Source: Solobacterium sp. (GTDB taxonomy: Bacteria > Bacillota_I > Bacilli_A > Erysipelotrichales > Erysipelotrichaceae). Taken from it: a stretch of DNA of 18,917 bases. The notes below the pieces were generated by a model, which was not told the DNA's origin, searched no databases, and saw nothing but the letters and a program-made list of their open reading frames with translations. The stretch is from the NCBI GenBank assembly GCA_015256775.1, contig JABZLM010000027.1:1-18917 (forward strand). The letters are read 5' to 3'. The translations under genes were made by a program, and so were the position numbers. Positions 7,357-14,665 of this stretch are shown here, piece after piece; the first letter of the stretch is position 1, and each line of letters begins with the position of its first letter.

Positions 7357-8454
7357 ATGTCAGCAAACAAAGACAAAAAAGATAAAGTATTATCAATACG
7401 TGATCTGAATATTTCGTTTGAAACTGCTTCAGGTAGAGTGAAAGCGATTCGTGGTGTACGTATGGATTTATTTAAAGGTGAAACAATCGCTATCGTAGGT
7501 GAATCTGGTTCTGGTAAGTCCGTTACTGTTCGTGCCATCATGGGAATTCTAGCGGGTAATGGTAGGGTCGATAGTGGCCGTATTGAATACAGTTTTACAA
7601 ATGAAAAGGGCGAACGTGAAACTGTTGATATGACAACACTATCGCAGAAAGAAATTCGTTACCGCTTTAGCGGAAAACATATTGCGATGATTTTCCAAGA
7701 CCCTATGACATCACTTGATCCAACTATGCAGATAGGAAAGCAAATCATGGAAGGAATGATCATTCATGAAGGTATTTCCAAAGACGAAGCAAAGAAACGT
7801 GCAATAGCGCTGCTAGAAGAAGTTGGTATTGAAAACCCTGAGAAGCGTTTTAAGGAATATCCACACCAGTTATCTGGTGGTATGCGTCAACGTGTCGTGA
7901 TTGCAATAGCACTTGCATGCAATCCAGATATTCTAATTTGTGATGAGCCAACTACAGCGCTTGACGTAACAATTCAGGCGAAGATTCTAGAAGTGATTAA
8001 AAAGCTTCAGGTAGAAAGAAATATCTCAGTTATCTTTATTACGCATGACTTAGGAGTAGTCGCAAAAGTTGCGGACTATGTCGATGTCATGTATGCAGGT
8101 AGAATTATTGAGAAGGGTTCCATTGATGAAATCTTCTACGATCCTCGTCATCCATATACATGGGGACTACTTGCGTCTATGCCTGATACAGAAACAAATT
8201 CTGATCGATTATACGCAATTCCAGGAACTCCACCAGATTTATTAAAACCAATTACGTATGATGCATTTGCACCGCGTAATGAATATGCATTAGCAATTGA
8301 CTATAAAGCAGAACCACCAATGTTTAATGTCGGTGGACAGCACCGTGTGGCTTCATGGTTATGTGATGAAAGAAGTCCGCGTGCAGAAATGCCTGCAGTT
8401 CTAAAAGATAGAATTGAGCGTATGAGAGAGGAGAGTGAAAAGTATGGCAGTTGA
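7357..8454 (+). CDS. oppD: Oligopeptide ABC transporter ATPase OppD
   Basis: The 365-residue cytoplasmic ATPase powers peptide uptake together with OppF. It has Walker A GESGSGKS at 48-55, Q-loop FQDP at about 113-116, signature LSGGMRQR at 172-179, Walker B ILICDEP at 192-198 and a switch His in ITHD. The C-terminal extension contains RHPYTWGLLASMP and AIPGTPPD, typical of oligopeptide/dipeptide ATPases. The Cys cluster of many DppD proteins (CPF.PRC) is replaced by DAFAPRNEYALAID, which is the Gram-positive OppD pattern as I know it. The start at 7357 has AAAGGAG six bases upstream. Its last 11 bases overlap oppF. Confidence 0.95.
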   Translation: MSANKDKKDKVLSIRDLNISFETASGRVKAIRGVRMDLFKGETIAIVGESGSGKSVTVRAIMGILAGNGRVDSGRIEYSFTNEKGERETVDMTTLSQKEIRYRFSGKHIAMIFQDPMTSLDPTMQIGKQIMEGMIIHEGISKDEAKKRAIALLEEVGIENPEKRFKEYPHQLSGGMRQRVVIAIALACNPDILICDEPTTALDVTIQAKILEVIKKLQVERNISVIFITHDLGVVAKVADYVDVMYAGRIIEKGSIDEIFYDPRHPYTWGLLASMPDTETNSDRLYAIPGTPPDLLKPITYDAFAPRNEYALAIDYKAEPPMFNVGGQHRVASWLCDERSPRAEMPAVLKDRIERMREESEKYGS

Positions 8455-9379
8455 TTATAACGCAACACCATTATTGCATGTAGAAAATTTAAAGCAGCAC
8501 TTCCGTATCTCTCGAAATTACACAACGAAAGCTGTAGATGGTATTAGCTTTGATATCTATGAAGGTGAAACCTATGGACTTGTAGGGGAGTCTGGATCTG
8601 GTAAGTCCACAACAGGGCGTGCAGTCATCCGTTTATATGATCCTACAGAAGGTAAGATTATCTTTGATAGTCATGATATTAGTGGGAAGCTTTCAAAAAA
8701 GGAAAATGATTATCTCCGTAAGAATATGCAGATGATTTTCCAAGATCCGATGGCTTGTTTAAATCCACGTAAGAAAGTCAAAGAAATTATTGCGCAAGGA
8801 TTGCGTATTCATCATGACTATAAGAGCGAAAAAGAGTTAACAGAACGTGTATATCAAATTTTGGAGAAGGTTGGTTTATCCCGTGAACATGCGACACGTT
8901 ATCCACAACAGTTTTCAGGTGGACAACGACAGCGTATTGGGATTGCGCGTGCACTCATTATGAATCCAAAACTAGTTATCGCAGACGAAGCCATTTCTGC
9001 TTTGGATGTATCGGTACAGGCACAGGTCGTTAATCTAATGCGAGACTTACAACAAGAGCTTGGTATTACGTATTTATTTATCGCACATGATCTTTCAATG
9101 GTGAAGTATATTTCTGATCGTATTGGGGTTATGCACTTGGGGCATATTGTAGAGACTGGTACAACAGATGAAATCTTTGATAATCCAGTTCATCCATATA
9201 CAAAATCGCTCTTGTCTGCAATTCCGAAAGCTAATCCAGTTGTTGAGAAAAAACGTATCGCACTCAGTTATGATAAGGTGAAAGAGGGTGTTGATTACAC
9301 AGCAGGAAGCTATCACAAGATTTCTGATACACATACAGTTCTTGCGACAGATGAAGAGTTTGCAAAGTGGACAAAATAG
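8444..9379 (+). CDS. oppF: Oligopeptide ABC transporter ATPase OppF
   Basis: This is the second ATPase of the transporter, 311 residues. It has Walker A GESGSGKS at 48-55, FQDPMACLNPRKKV at about 99-112, signature FSGGQRQR at 157-164, Walker B LVIADEA at 177-183, and IAHD. NPVHPYTKSLLSAIP marks the oligopeptide subfamily. I chose the ATG at 8444 because AGGAG ends ten bases upstream. An in-frame GTG at 8435 lies directly on that site. The start overlaps the end of oppD by 11 bases in another frame, suggesting coupled translation. It is the last gene of the operon, followed by a terminator. Confidence 0.95.
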   Translation: MAVDYNATPLLHVENLKQHFRISRNYTTKAVDGISFDIYEGETYGLVGESGSGKSTTGRAVIRLYDPTEGKIIFDSHDISGKLSKKENDYLRKNMQMIFQDPMACLNPRKKVKEIIAQGLRIHHDYKSEKELTERVYQILEKVGLSREHATRYPQQFSGGQRQRIGIARALIMNPKLVIADEAISALDVSVQAQVVNLMRDLQQELGITYLFIAHDLSMVKYISDRIGVMHLGHIVETGTTDEIFDNPVHPYTKSLLSAIPKANPVVEKKRIALSYDKVKEGVDYTAGSYHKISDTHTVLATDEEFAKWTK

Positions 9380-9387
9380 GTAATTTT

Positions 9388-9420
9388 AGCAAATGACTAT
9401 TAAGTAGCCATTTGCTTTTT
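9388..9420 (+). terminator. Intrinsic terminator of the opp operon
   Basis: AGCAAATG (9388-9395) pairs with CATTTGCT (9409-9416). Three more inner pairs (CTA/TAG) follow after one mismatch. A run of T ends at 9420. It begins nine bases after the oppF stop. Confidence 0.85.
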
Positions 9421-9433
9421 GCATGCATGTTTG

Positions 9434-9461
9434 TAATATAAAAAGCTCCGTAGGGAGCTTT
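9434..9461 (-). terminator. Intrinsic terminator of the aldo/keto reductase gene
   Basis: On the minus strand, AAAGCTCC and GGAGCTTT (rc of 9454-9461 and 9442-9449) form an eight-base-pair stem with a four-base loop. TTATATTA follows. It lies seven bases after the reductase stop. Together with the opp terminator it isolates the two convergent units. Confidence 0.8.
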
Positions 9462-9467
9462 GCAAGT

Positions 9468-10322
9468 CTAAAATGATTTGCCAATAAAACTTGCTAGTAA
9501 TTCTACCGTAGTAGCGTCATGATGATCGGCGAACACCGTTGTATCGGTATTGATTGTTTTAATTTGTTCCATATCCGTATCTGTTAGTTGGAAATCAAAG
9601 ATATCAAAATTACTACGTACACGCTCTGGGTTTGCTGATTTCGATAGAGAAACTATTCCTCTTTGTAGCTGCCAACGTAACATAACTTGAGCGGTTGTCT
9701 TTTTGTGTTTTTGTGCAATCTCTTTTAGAATTGGATGATTAAATACATCATTTTTTCCTTCCGCAAATGCACCCCAACTTTCTGTTACAACACCCTTTGA
9801 GGTTTGATATGCATGTTGTTGTTCTTTTTGGTTGAAAACATGCACTTCAATCTGATTTACTGCAGGGGTGATTTCATTGAATAGGGAAATATTTGCTAAT
9901 TGATCTTCTTTGAAGTTTGAAACACCAATTGATCTGATTTTTCCTTCTTTATAGAGTTCTTCCAGTGCACGCCAAGCCCCAAATGTATCTCCAATTGGTT
10001 GGTGTAGTAGATATAGATCGACATAATCTAAATCTAGCTTAGATAATGATTCTTGGAAGGCTTTTTTTGCACCTTCATACGACATGTCAGATATCCATAA
10101 CTTGGTAGTGATAAAGAGTTCTTCACGAGGGATACCAGCAGATTTAATCGCTTTTCCTACTGCTTCTTCGTTACCGTATGCTTGTGCTGTGTCAATGAGA
10201 CGATAGCCTGTTTTGATGGCTGCTTCTACAACTTCTTGTGTTGTTTTTGCATCTTGAATTTGGAAAACCCCAAAGCCAACCATTGGCATTTTAATTCCGT
10301 TATTAAGTGTTATGTATTCCAT
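9468..10322 (-). CDS. Aldo/keto reductase
   Basis: The 284-residue NADPH-dependent TIM-barrel oxidoreductase belongs to the 2,5-diketo-gluconate reductase/YvgN-like group. The catalytic tetrad is visible: Asp44 and Tyr49 (LIDTAQAYGNE), Lys74 (TTKLW) and His107 (LLHQP). Cofactor-site motifs are IGVSNF, VNQIEVHVF and a C-terminal SKSANPERVRSNFDIFDF. The family reduces aldehydes and ketones, and the physiological substrate cannot be read here. The ATG has AAAGAGG about 6 bases upstream. A divergently placed LysR-type gene shares the upstream region, which suggests that regulator controls it. Confidence 0.92.
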   Translation of the reverse strand: MEYITLNNGIKMPMVGFGVFQIQDAKTTQEVVEAAIKTGYRLIDTAQAYGNEEAVGKAIKSAGIPREELFITTKLWISDMSYEGAKKAFQESLSKLDLDYVDLYLLHQPIGDTFGAWRALEELYKEGKIRSIGVSNFKEDQLANISLFNEITPAVNQIEVHVFNQKEQQHAYQTSKGVVTESWGAFAEGKNDVFNHPILKEIAQKHKKTTAQVMLRWQLQRGIVSLSKSANPERVRSNFDIFDFQLTDTDMEQIKTINTDTTVFADHHDATTVELLASFIGKSF

Positions 10323-10369
10323 GTTGTACCTCTTTCTATATTTGATAATTTCATTCTAAACAGGTTCAT

Positions 10370-10420
10370 AGTATATGGAAAATGATAAATATTTATAGTA
10401 GTATAACTTAAACGTATACT
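10370..10420. promoter_or_regulatory. Divergent control region between the reductase and the LysR gene
   Basis: AGTATA at 10370-10375, read as TATACT on the minus strand, is a good -10 for the reductase gene, though the -35 is weak. AGTATA (10400-10405) and TATACT (10415-10420) form an inverted repeat spaced by nine bases. That repeat ends right at the regulator's GAGGTGA ribosome-binding site. A 12-base palindrome, ATAAATATTTAT, lies at 10385-10396. LysR-type proteins bind such AT-rich dyads in divergent regions, but which element is the operator is inference. Confidence 0.4.
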
Positions 10421-10433
10421 GAGGTGATATATC

Positions 10434-11294
10434 ATGATGATTGAGAATTATCTTTTGGAGGAATTGGTTGCTTTTGCAAAATATAAGACAATCTCTGCAA
10501 CGGCAGAACATTTATCTATTACTCAACCTGCGGTTACCCGTGGTATGCAGAAATTGGAAGAACTGCTAAATGTAAAATTATTCAATCGGACACGAAATAG
10601 AATTACTCTAACAAAAACAGGAGAATTAGCGGCCAAAGAGGCTGAAAAAATATTAGAGATGCAACAAGAATTTATCGAGTATGTTCAAAACTTTAATAAA
10701 ACGCATTATCAGATAAAGATTTATTCAACCTCTCCTGGACCGCAAATTATCTTATCTCAAGAAAGTGAATTTAGTATTGAGGATAAATTAATTGATACAT
10801 CTGCGATTGAAAATGTACTTCTGAAACACAATCATTCAATTGTGATTTCCAATCAAAATATACAAACTGATGAAATTGCTTCTGAATATGCAGGTTTTGA
10901 AGAACTTAGGATAAATATAGATGCGATGACGGCTTCATTATCTGGCGATGAAGTATCATTTTCACAGATTGATGGTATTAGTGTGGTAACTCTTTCGAAT
11001 TTAGGAATCTGGCAAAATGTTATTAATACTGCGATGCCTAACTCAAAGTTTATGTCTCAAAATACAGTGGATAATTTTTCGGAAATACTTTCCCATTCAC
11101 AGTTCCCATTTTTCACGACGAATTTAACATCTTCAAAAGAACTACAAGAAAATCCAGGCTTTCGACGTAAGGAATTTTTTATTAAAGATGAATCTGCTAT
11201 GATTGATTACTATATCAATTATCGTAAGGAAGATAAAAGAGAACTTAATTCAATTATTTCTAAAATAAAGCAGATATGGGAAAAGTATATGTGA
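10434..11294 (+). CDS. LysR-type transcriptional regulator
   Basis: The 286-residue DNA-binding protein has a typical LysR N-terminal winged helix-turn-helix. It reads LEELVAFAKYKTISATAEHL, then SITQPAVTRGMQKLEELLNVKLFNRTRNRITLTKTGE (about residues 8-67). A linker helix follows, then an effector-binding region of about 200 residues that is poorly conserved, so the inducer is unknown. GAGGTGA lies six bases before the ATG at 10434, and the next codon is also ATG. Its divergent position to the aldo/keto reductase gene makes that gene the likely target, along with its own promoter. Confidence 0.9.
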   Translation: MMIENYLLEELVAFAKYKTISATAEHLSITQPAVTRGMQKLEELLNVKLFNRTRNRITLTKTGELAAKEAEKILEMQQEFIEYVQNFNKTHYQIKIYSTSPGPQIILSQESEFSIEDKLIDTSAIENVLLKHNHSIVISNQNIQTDEIASEYAGFEELRINIDAMTASLSGDEVSFSQIDGISVVTLSNLGIWQNVINTAMPNSKFMSQNTVDNFSEILSHSQFPFFTTNLTSSKELQENPGFRRKEFFIKDESAMIDYYINYRKEDKRELNSIISKIKQIWEKYM

Positions 11295-11320
11295 GTTTCT
11301 CATTGGTAGAATTTTATAAT
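11292..11320 (+). promoter_or_regulatory. Possible promoter of the SNF2 helicase gene
   Basis: A perfect TATAAT lies at 11315-11320, with a poor -35 (TGAGTT, 11292-11297) 17 bases upstream overlapping the end of the LysR gene. A transcript would start near 11327, which would clip or crowd the GAGG site before the ATG at 11335. Readthrough from the LysR gene is equally possible. Confidence 0.3.
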
Positions 11321-11334
11321 CGAGTGAGGATGTT

Positions 11335-13452
11335 ATGCGATTAGGAAAAATCAAATTTAAAGAGATTTGCTATGAACGCGAACAGTTGAAGATGTTAAGA
11401 AATCAACTCTTTTCTTTACGCAGTCAAGAAAGGAAAAATATCCAAGCCATTCATGATCGGTGCCAAGATATCATCGTGGATAAAGTTAACGAGGAGATTC
11501 GACAAGTCCCAATTACAGACCTAACAAAATCCTTTACAAGACTTCCTCTACAAGCACTTGAAGCCAATCACATCACAACGATGTATGATTTATTGGAATA
11601 TAATCATAGACAACTAGAAGCACTAAATGGTATTGGGGATGAAACGGCAGATAAACTCATGTTAGCATTACATCGTAGTACTGCAGCCATTAAAAATCAG
11701 ATACACTATCGTATAGACTTAGAGCATCTAACGGATAAGGATAAAGAGATTCTTCAGGAAATTTACTTCTATCTGCATACAAAAGAAAACTATGCAAAAT
11801 TAAATGCAATCTATCAAGAAACAGAACGTGGTATCCAAGAAGCCTATGATAATAGTGGCCTGATACAAAATTTCTTTGGTTGGATTTTTAGTAGTAGAAA
11901 AAAGAAACAGAAATTTTTAACAGCTGTAGAAGATGTAAAGTACTTTAACCGGTCTTCTTACGCAGAAACAATTATGCAATTTTATGATAATTGTACTGCA
12001 CTAAAAAATGTAGATTTTGAAACGATATTGCAGGACTACAAAGAAAATGCGATTCAATATTATACGGTGATTGAAAAATTTGCGGATATTGAAATCAAGG
12101 ATGATGTTGATGAAGATATTGATGTTTCGCTATTAAAACAAATACAAGCAACACCATTATTGTTAGAATCATTCCATACGGACTTGCGTCATTATCAAGA
12201 ATTTGGAACGAAGTATATCTTGCATCAGAAAAGGGTACTGCTTGGAGACGAGATGGGTCTAGGAAAGACTATTCAAGCGATTGCGGCAATGAATCATTTA
12301 CATCACAAAGGACATCGTTATTTTCTTGTAATATGCCCAGCCGGGTTATTGCTAAACTGGAAGCGTGAAATTGAAAAACTAACAGACATGCAAGCATATA
12401 TGTTGCATGGAACTGGTATTAGTGATTTTGAAATCTGGAAGAGTGATGGTGGTATTGCAATCATTAACTATGAAGGTTTAGATAAGATTATTTTTGATAA
12501 AGATTTTCCGCTTGACATGGTTGTTGTAGATGAAGCGCACTTTGTTAAAAACAAAGAGGCACAACGTACACGCAATACAGTACGAATGATTGAACAGGCA
12601 GAATACGCTCTATATATGACAGGTACAGCGATAGAAAATAACGTAGATGAAATGTGTTATTTAATTGAATGTTTAAATCCTTCAATTGCAAGCGAAGTAA
12701 AAGGTATGAAATATCTAGCAAAAGCAGATTTGTTCCGCAAGAAGATTGCACCGGTGTATTTACGCCGTAAGCGTGCAGATGTACTGATGGAACTTCCGGA
12801 ATTAACGATTCACGATGAATGGTGCATGATGAATGAGGAAGAAATCAACTCTTATCACAAAGCAGTTGAAACCGGAAACTTTATGGCAATGCGTAGAGTA
12901 TCCTGGGACTCGCTTAATTCTACAAAAGCTGAACGTATGGCAGAACTTTGTTTACAGGCACTAAGTGAAGGAAAAAAGGTTGTCATATTCTCTTACTTTC
13001 TAGATACATTATCTTTTGTTTCGGACTTATTATTAGGAAAAGCTTTACCTGTGATTAGCGGTAAATTATCGCTAGAGAAACGGCAGGATATTCTACGTCA
13101 GTTTGATGAACCGATTGCGCGAGTATTACCAATACAAATTCACGTGGGCGGTATTGGCTTAAATATTCAGACTGCAGAGATTGTCATTCTTTGTGAACCA
13201 CAATTAAAACCTTCGGATGAAATGCAAGCCATTTCTCGCATCTATCGTATGGGTCAGGTCAATCATGTATTTGTATACCGATTATTAGCAGCAGATACGA
13301 TAGATGAAATACTGGTTAAACGATTACATGAAAAACAAAAAATCTTTGATCAATTTGCGGATGAATCTGAAATGTCAGAGCAGTTAGAACAGTTTGAAGA
13401 AGCGGATATTCAAGCACTTATTCAAAATGAAAGAAAAAAATTGAATCATTAG
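11335..13452 (+). CDS. SNF2-family DEAH helicase-like ATPase with an N-terminal helix-hairpin-helix-like segment
   Basis: The protein has 705 residues. The C-terminal 420 residues are a full SNF2/RapA-type motor. Motif I is GDEMGLGKTI at 304-313, motif II DEAH at 399-402 and motif III TGTAIEN at 429-435. Motifs V and VI are in GGIGLNIQTAE and QAISRIYRMGQ at 605-641. Such proteins translocate on duplex DNA and remodel protein-DNA complexes. Residues about 70-120 contain LEALNGIGDETADKL, which looks like a helix-hairpin-helix DNA-binding motif. Residues 130-270 are mostly helical, with no domain I recognise and no SWIM zinc finger. It appears to be a stand-alone gene between a LysR gene and the cysteine operon. 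No methylase or nuclease partner is near, so a defence role is not supported. The cellular role is unknown. Confidence 0.88.
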   Translation: MRLGKIKFKEICYEREQLKMLRNQLFSLRSQERKNIQAIHDRCQDIIVDKVNEEIRQVPITDLTKSFTRLPLQALEANHITTMYDLLEYNHRQLEALNGIGDETADKLMLALHRSTAAIKNQIHYRIDLEHLTDKDKEILQEIYFYLHTKENYAKLNAIYQETERGIQEAYDNSGLIQNFFGWIFSSRKKKQKFLTAVEDVKYFNRSSYAETIMQFYDNCTALKNVDFETILQDYKENAIQYYTVIEKFADIEIKDDVDEDIDVSLLKQIQATPLLLESFHTDLRHYQEFGTKYILHQKRVLLGDEMGLGKTIQAIAAMNHLHHKGHRYFLVICPAGLLLNWKREIEKLTDMQAYMLHGTGISDFEIWKSDGGIAIINYEGLDKIIFDKDFPLDMVVVDEAHFVKNKEAQRTRNTVRMIEQAEYALYMTGTAIENNVDEMCYLIECLNPSIASEVKGMKYLAKADLFRKKIAPVYLRRKRADVLMELPELTIHDEWCMMNEEEINSYHKAVETGNFMAMRRVSWDSLNSTKAERMAELCLQALSEGKKVVIFSYFLDTLSFVSDLLLGKALPVISGKLSLEKRQDILRQFDEPIARVLPIQIHVGGIGLNIQTAEIVILCEPQLKPSDEMQAISRIYRMGQVNHVFVYRLLAADTIDEILVKRLHEKQKIFDQFADESEMSEQLEQFEEADIQALIQNERKKLNH

Positions 13453-13454
13453 AG

Positions 13455-13483
13455 TAGACAAATAAAACTGATAGTACTATGAT
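13455..13483 (+). promoter_or_regulatory. Promoter of the cysteine operon leader
   Basis: TAGACA (13455-13460) and TATGAT (13478-13483) each match the sigma-A consensus at five of six positions, with the ideal 17-base spacer. Transcription would start near 13490, about 33 bases before the leader peptide ATG. An imperfect inverted repeat (GTTCCCGT at 13485-13492 with ACGG-T-GAAC at 13500-13508) covers the start site and might bind a repressor. Confidence 0.7.
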
Positions 13484-13522
13484 TGTTCCCGTAATAAGAA
13501 CGGTGAACAGGAGGAAGCGGGC

Positions 13523-13612
13523 ATGAACAAACAAATGATGAATCAAATGTGTTGCTGTTGTATTTTAAACAATGTCCGGATGAATGCTGTTACTGCGTCG
13601 GGGCTGCTTTAA
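13523..13612 (+). CDS. Cysteine leader peptide with four consecutive Cys codons
   Basis: This 29-residue open frame begins MNKQMMNQMCCCC and ends SGLL. Its ribosome-binding site AGGAGGA (13509-13515) lies seven bases before the ATG, as strong as that of any gene here. The Cys codons TGT TGC TGT TGT occupy 13550-13561. Five Met codons are also present, four of them before the Cys run. It lies between a good promoter and a terminator upstream of the cysteine synthase gene, exactly where a trp- or his-type leader peptide would be. The peptide itself is probably without function. Ribosome progress through the Cys codons is what would matter. It is too short for ordinary gene finders. Confidence 0.85.
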   Translation: MNKQMMNQMCCCCILNNVRMNAVTASGLL

Positions 13613-13652
13613 TTTACAATTATTGCAGTATTTCGCAAGTGCAATCGTAAAT

Positions 13653-13691
13653 AAATCCGGGCATATGAATGCATGCTCGGATTTTTGTTTT
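13653..13691 (+). terminator. Attenuator terminator ahead of cysK (3:4 hairpin)
   Basis: AAATCCGGGCAT (13653-13664) pairs with ATGCTCGGATTT (13673-13684) in a 12-base-pair stem with a single G-U and an eight-base loop. TTTTTGTTTT completes it up to 13691. It stands 40 bases before the cysK ATG and well after the preceding gene's stop, so it acts on the leader transcript rather than on the SNF2 gene alone. Confidence 0.88.
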
Positions 13692-13731
13692 ACCGCTTGT
13701 CTATATTACGTAAAAGAAAGAGGAAAATACT

Positions 13732-14664
13732 ATGTCAAATATCAAAAAATCAACAACTGAATTAATTGGTCACACACCATTATTAGAATTTACACATTTT
13801 GAAAAGGACCTTGACTTAAAAGCACGTCTTGTAGCGAAGGTTGAATATTTTAACTTAACAGGTTCTGTAAAGGACAGAATTGCATATCAGATGATTGTAG
13901 ATGCTGAAGAAGCAGGTTTATTAAAACCAGGTTCTACAATTATTGAACCTACATCAGGTAATACAGGTATTGGTTTAGCTGCAGTTGGCACAGCGAAGGG
14001 TTATCGTGTTATCCTAGTAATGCCAGATACAATGACTGTTGAACGTCGTAAGATGGTTAAGGGTTATGGTGCTGAAGTTGTATTAACAGAAGGCGCTAAG
14101 GGTATGAAGGGCGCAATTGCTAAGGCTGAAGAGCTTGCGGCAGGAATTGAGAATTCCTTTATCCCACAGCAGTTTGAAAATATGTCAAACCGTAAAGCAC
14201 ATTACTTAACAACAGGACCAGAAATCTGGGAAGATACAGATGGTAAGGTTGATATCTTCATTTCCGCTATCGGAACAGGAGGAACAATCTCTGGTACAGG
14301 TAAGTATCTCAAGGAAAAGAATCCAAATGTGAAGGTAATTGGTGTTGAACCTGCAACAAGTGCTGTATTAACAGGCGGTAAACCAGGTCCACATAAGATT
14401 CAAGGTATTGGTACAGGCTTTATTCCTACAACATTAGATACAGACATCTACGATGAAGTTATCCGTGTTACAGATGAAGAAGCTTTCACAACAGGTGCTG
14501 AAATCGGCAGAAAGGAAGGAATATTAGTTGGTATTTCTTCAGGCTCAGCAGTATACGCTGCACTTGAAGTAGCGAAGAGAGAAGAGAATGCAGGTAAGTT
14601 AATTGTTGTATTATTACCTGACTCAGGCGATCGCTATTTATCAACTGCATTATTCGCAGAATAA
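13732..14664 (+). CDS. cysK: Cysteine synthase (O-acetylserine sulfhydrylase)
   Basis: The 310-residue PLP enzyme makes cysteine from O-acetylserine and sulfide, the last step of cysteine synthesis. The PLP lysine is Lys47 in NLTGSVKDRIA. The substrate loop is PTSGNTGIGLA, the phosphate-binding loop is GTGGTISGTG, and GISSGSAV holds the pyridine-nitrogen Ser. The length is normal. The ATG has AAAGAGG eight bases upstream. The gene follows the attenuator leader and ends one base before cysE. The protein contains no Cys residue at all, which would let it be made when cysteine is short. CysK and CysM are close relatives; the motifs and pairing with cysE favour CysK. Confidence 0.95.
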   Translation: MSNIKKSTTELIGHTPLLEFTHFEKDLDLKARLVAKVEYFNLTGSVKDRIAYQMIVDAEEAGLLKPGSTIIEPTSGNTGIGLAAVGTAKGYRVILVMPDTMTVERRKMVKGYGAEVVLTEGAKGMKGAIAKAEELAAGIENSFIPQQFENMSNRKAHYLTTGPEIWEDTDGKVDIFISAIGTGGTISGTGKYLKEKNPNVKVIGVEPATSAVLTGGKPGPHKIQGIGTGFIPTTLDTDIYDEVIRVTDEEAFTTGAEIGRKEGILVGISSGSAVYAALEVAKREENAGKLIVVLLPDSGDRYLSTALFAE

Positions 14665-14665
14665 A

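Larger units (their letters stand above)
13518..13691 (+). promoter_or_regulatory. Cysteine-responsive transcription attenuator (1:2, 2:3 and 3:4 alternative RNA pairings)
   Basis: Four mutually complementary segments are visible. Segment 1 is CGGGCAT (13518-13524), overlapping the leader start codon. Segment 2 is ATGTCCGGAT (13572-13581), just after the Cys codons. Segment 3 is ATCCGGGCAT (13655-13664). Segment 4 is ATGCTCGGAT (13673-13682). Segments 1:2 can form seven pairs and 2:3 ten continuous pairs with one G-U. Segments 3:4 form the terminator stem. The expected logic follows the trp attenuator. When charged tRNA-Cys is short, the ribosome stalls on the Cys codons, 2 pairs with 3, and cysK is transcribed. 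When cysteine is plentiful, or without translation, 1:2 forms and 3:4 terminates. No T-box sequence, SAM riboswitch or other aptamer is seen in the leader. The pairing is read from the sequence; the mechanism is inference. Confidence 0.8.

Noticed and set aside
8280..8330. Missing Cys cluster near the OppD C-terminus (DAFAPRN in place of CPF.PRC)
   Set aside because: This is the ordinary pattern of Gram-positive OppD proteins as far as I know, not a lost function.
11335..13452. SNF2 helicase as part of a phage-defence system (DISARM-like)
   Set aside because: No methyltransferase, nuclease, phospholipase-D-like or other defence partner lies on either side. The neighbours are a LysR gene and cysteine biosynthesis.
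13453..13731. T-box, SAM riboswitch or other aptamer upstream of cysK
   Set aside because: I found no T-box core (AGGGTGGNACCGCG-like) and no S-box conserved stems. The region is explained by a leader peptide and alternative hairpins.
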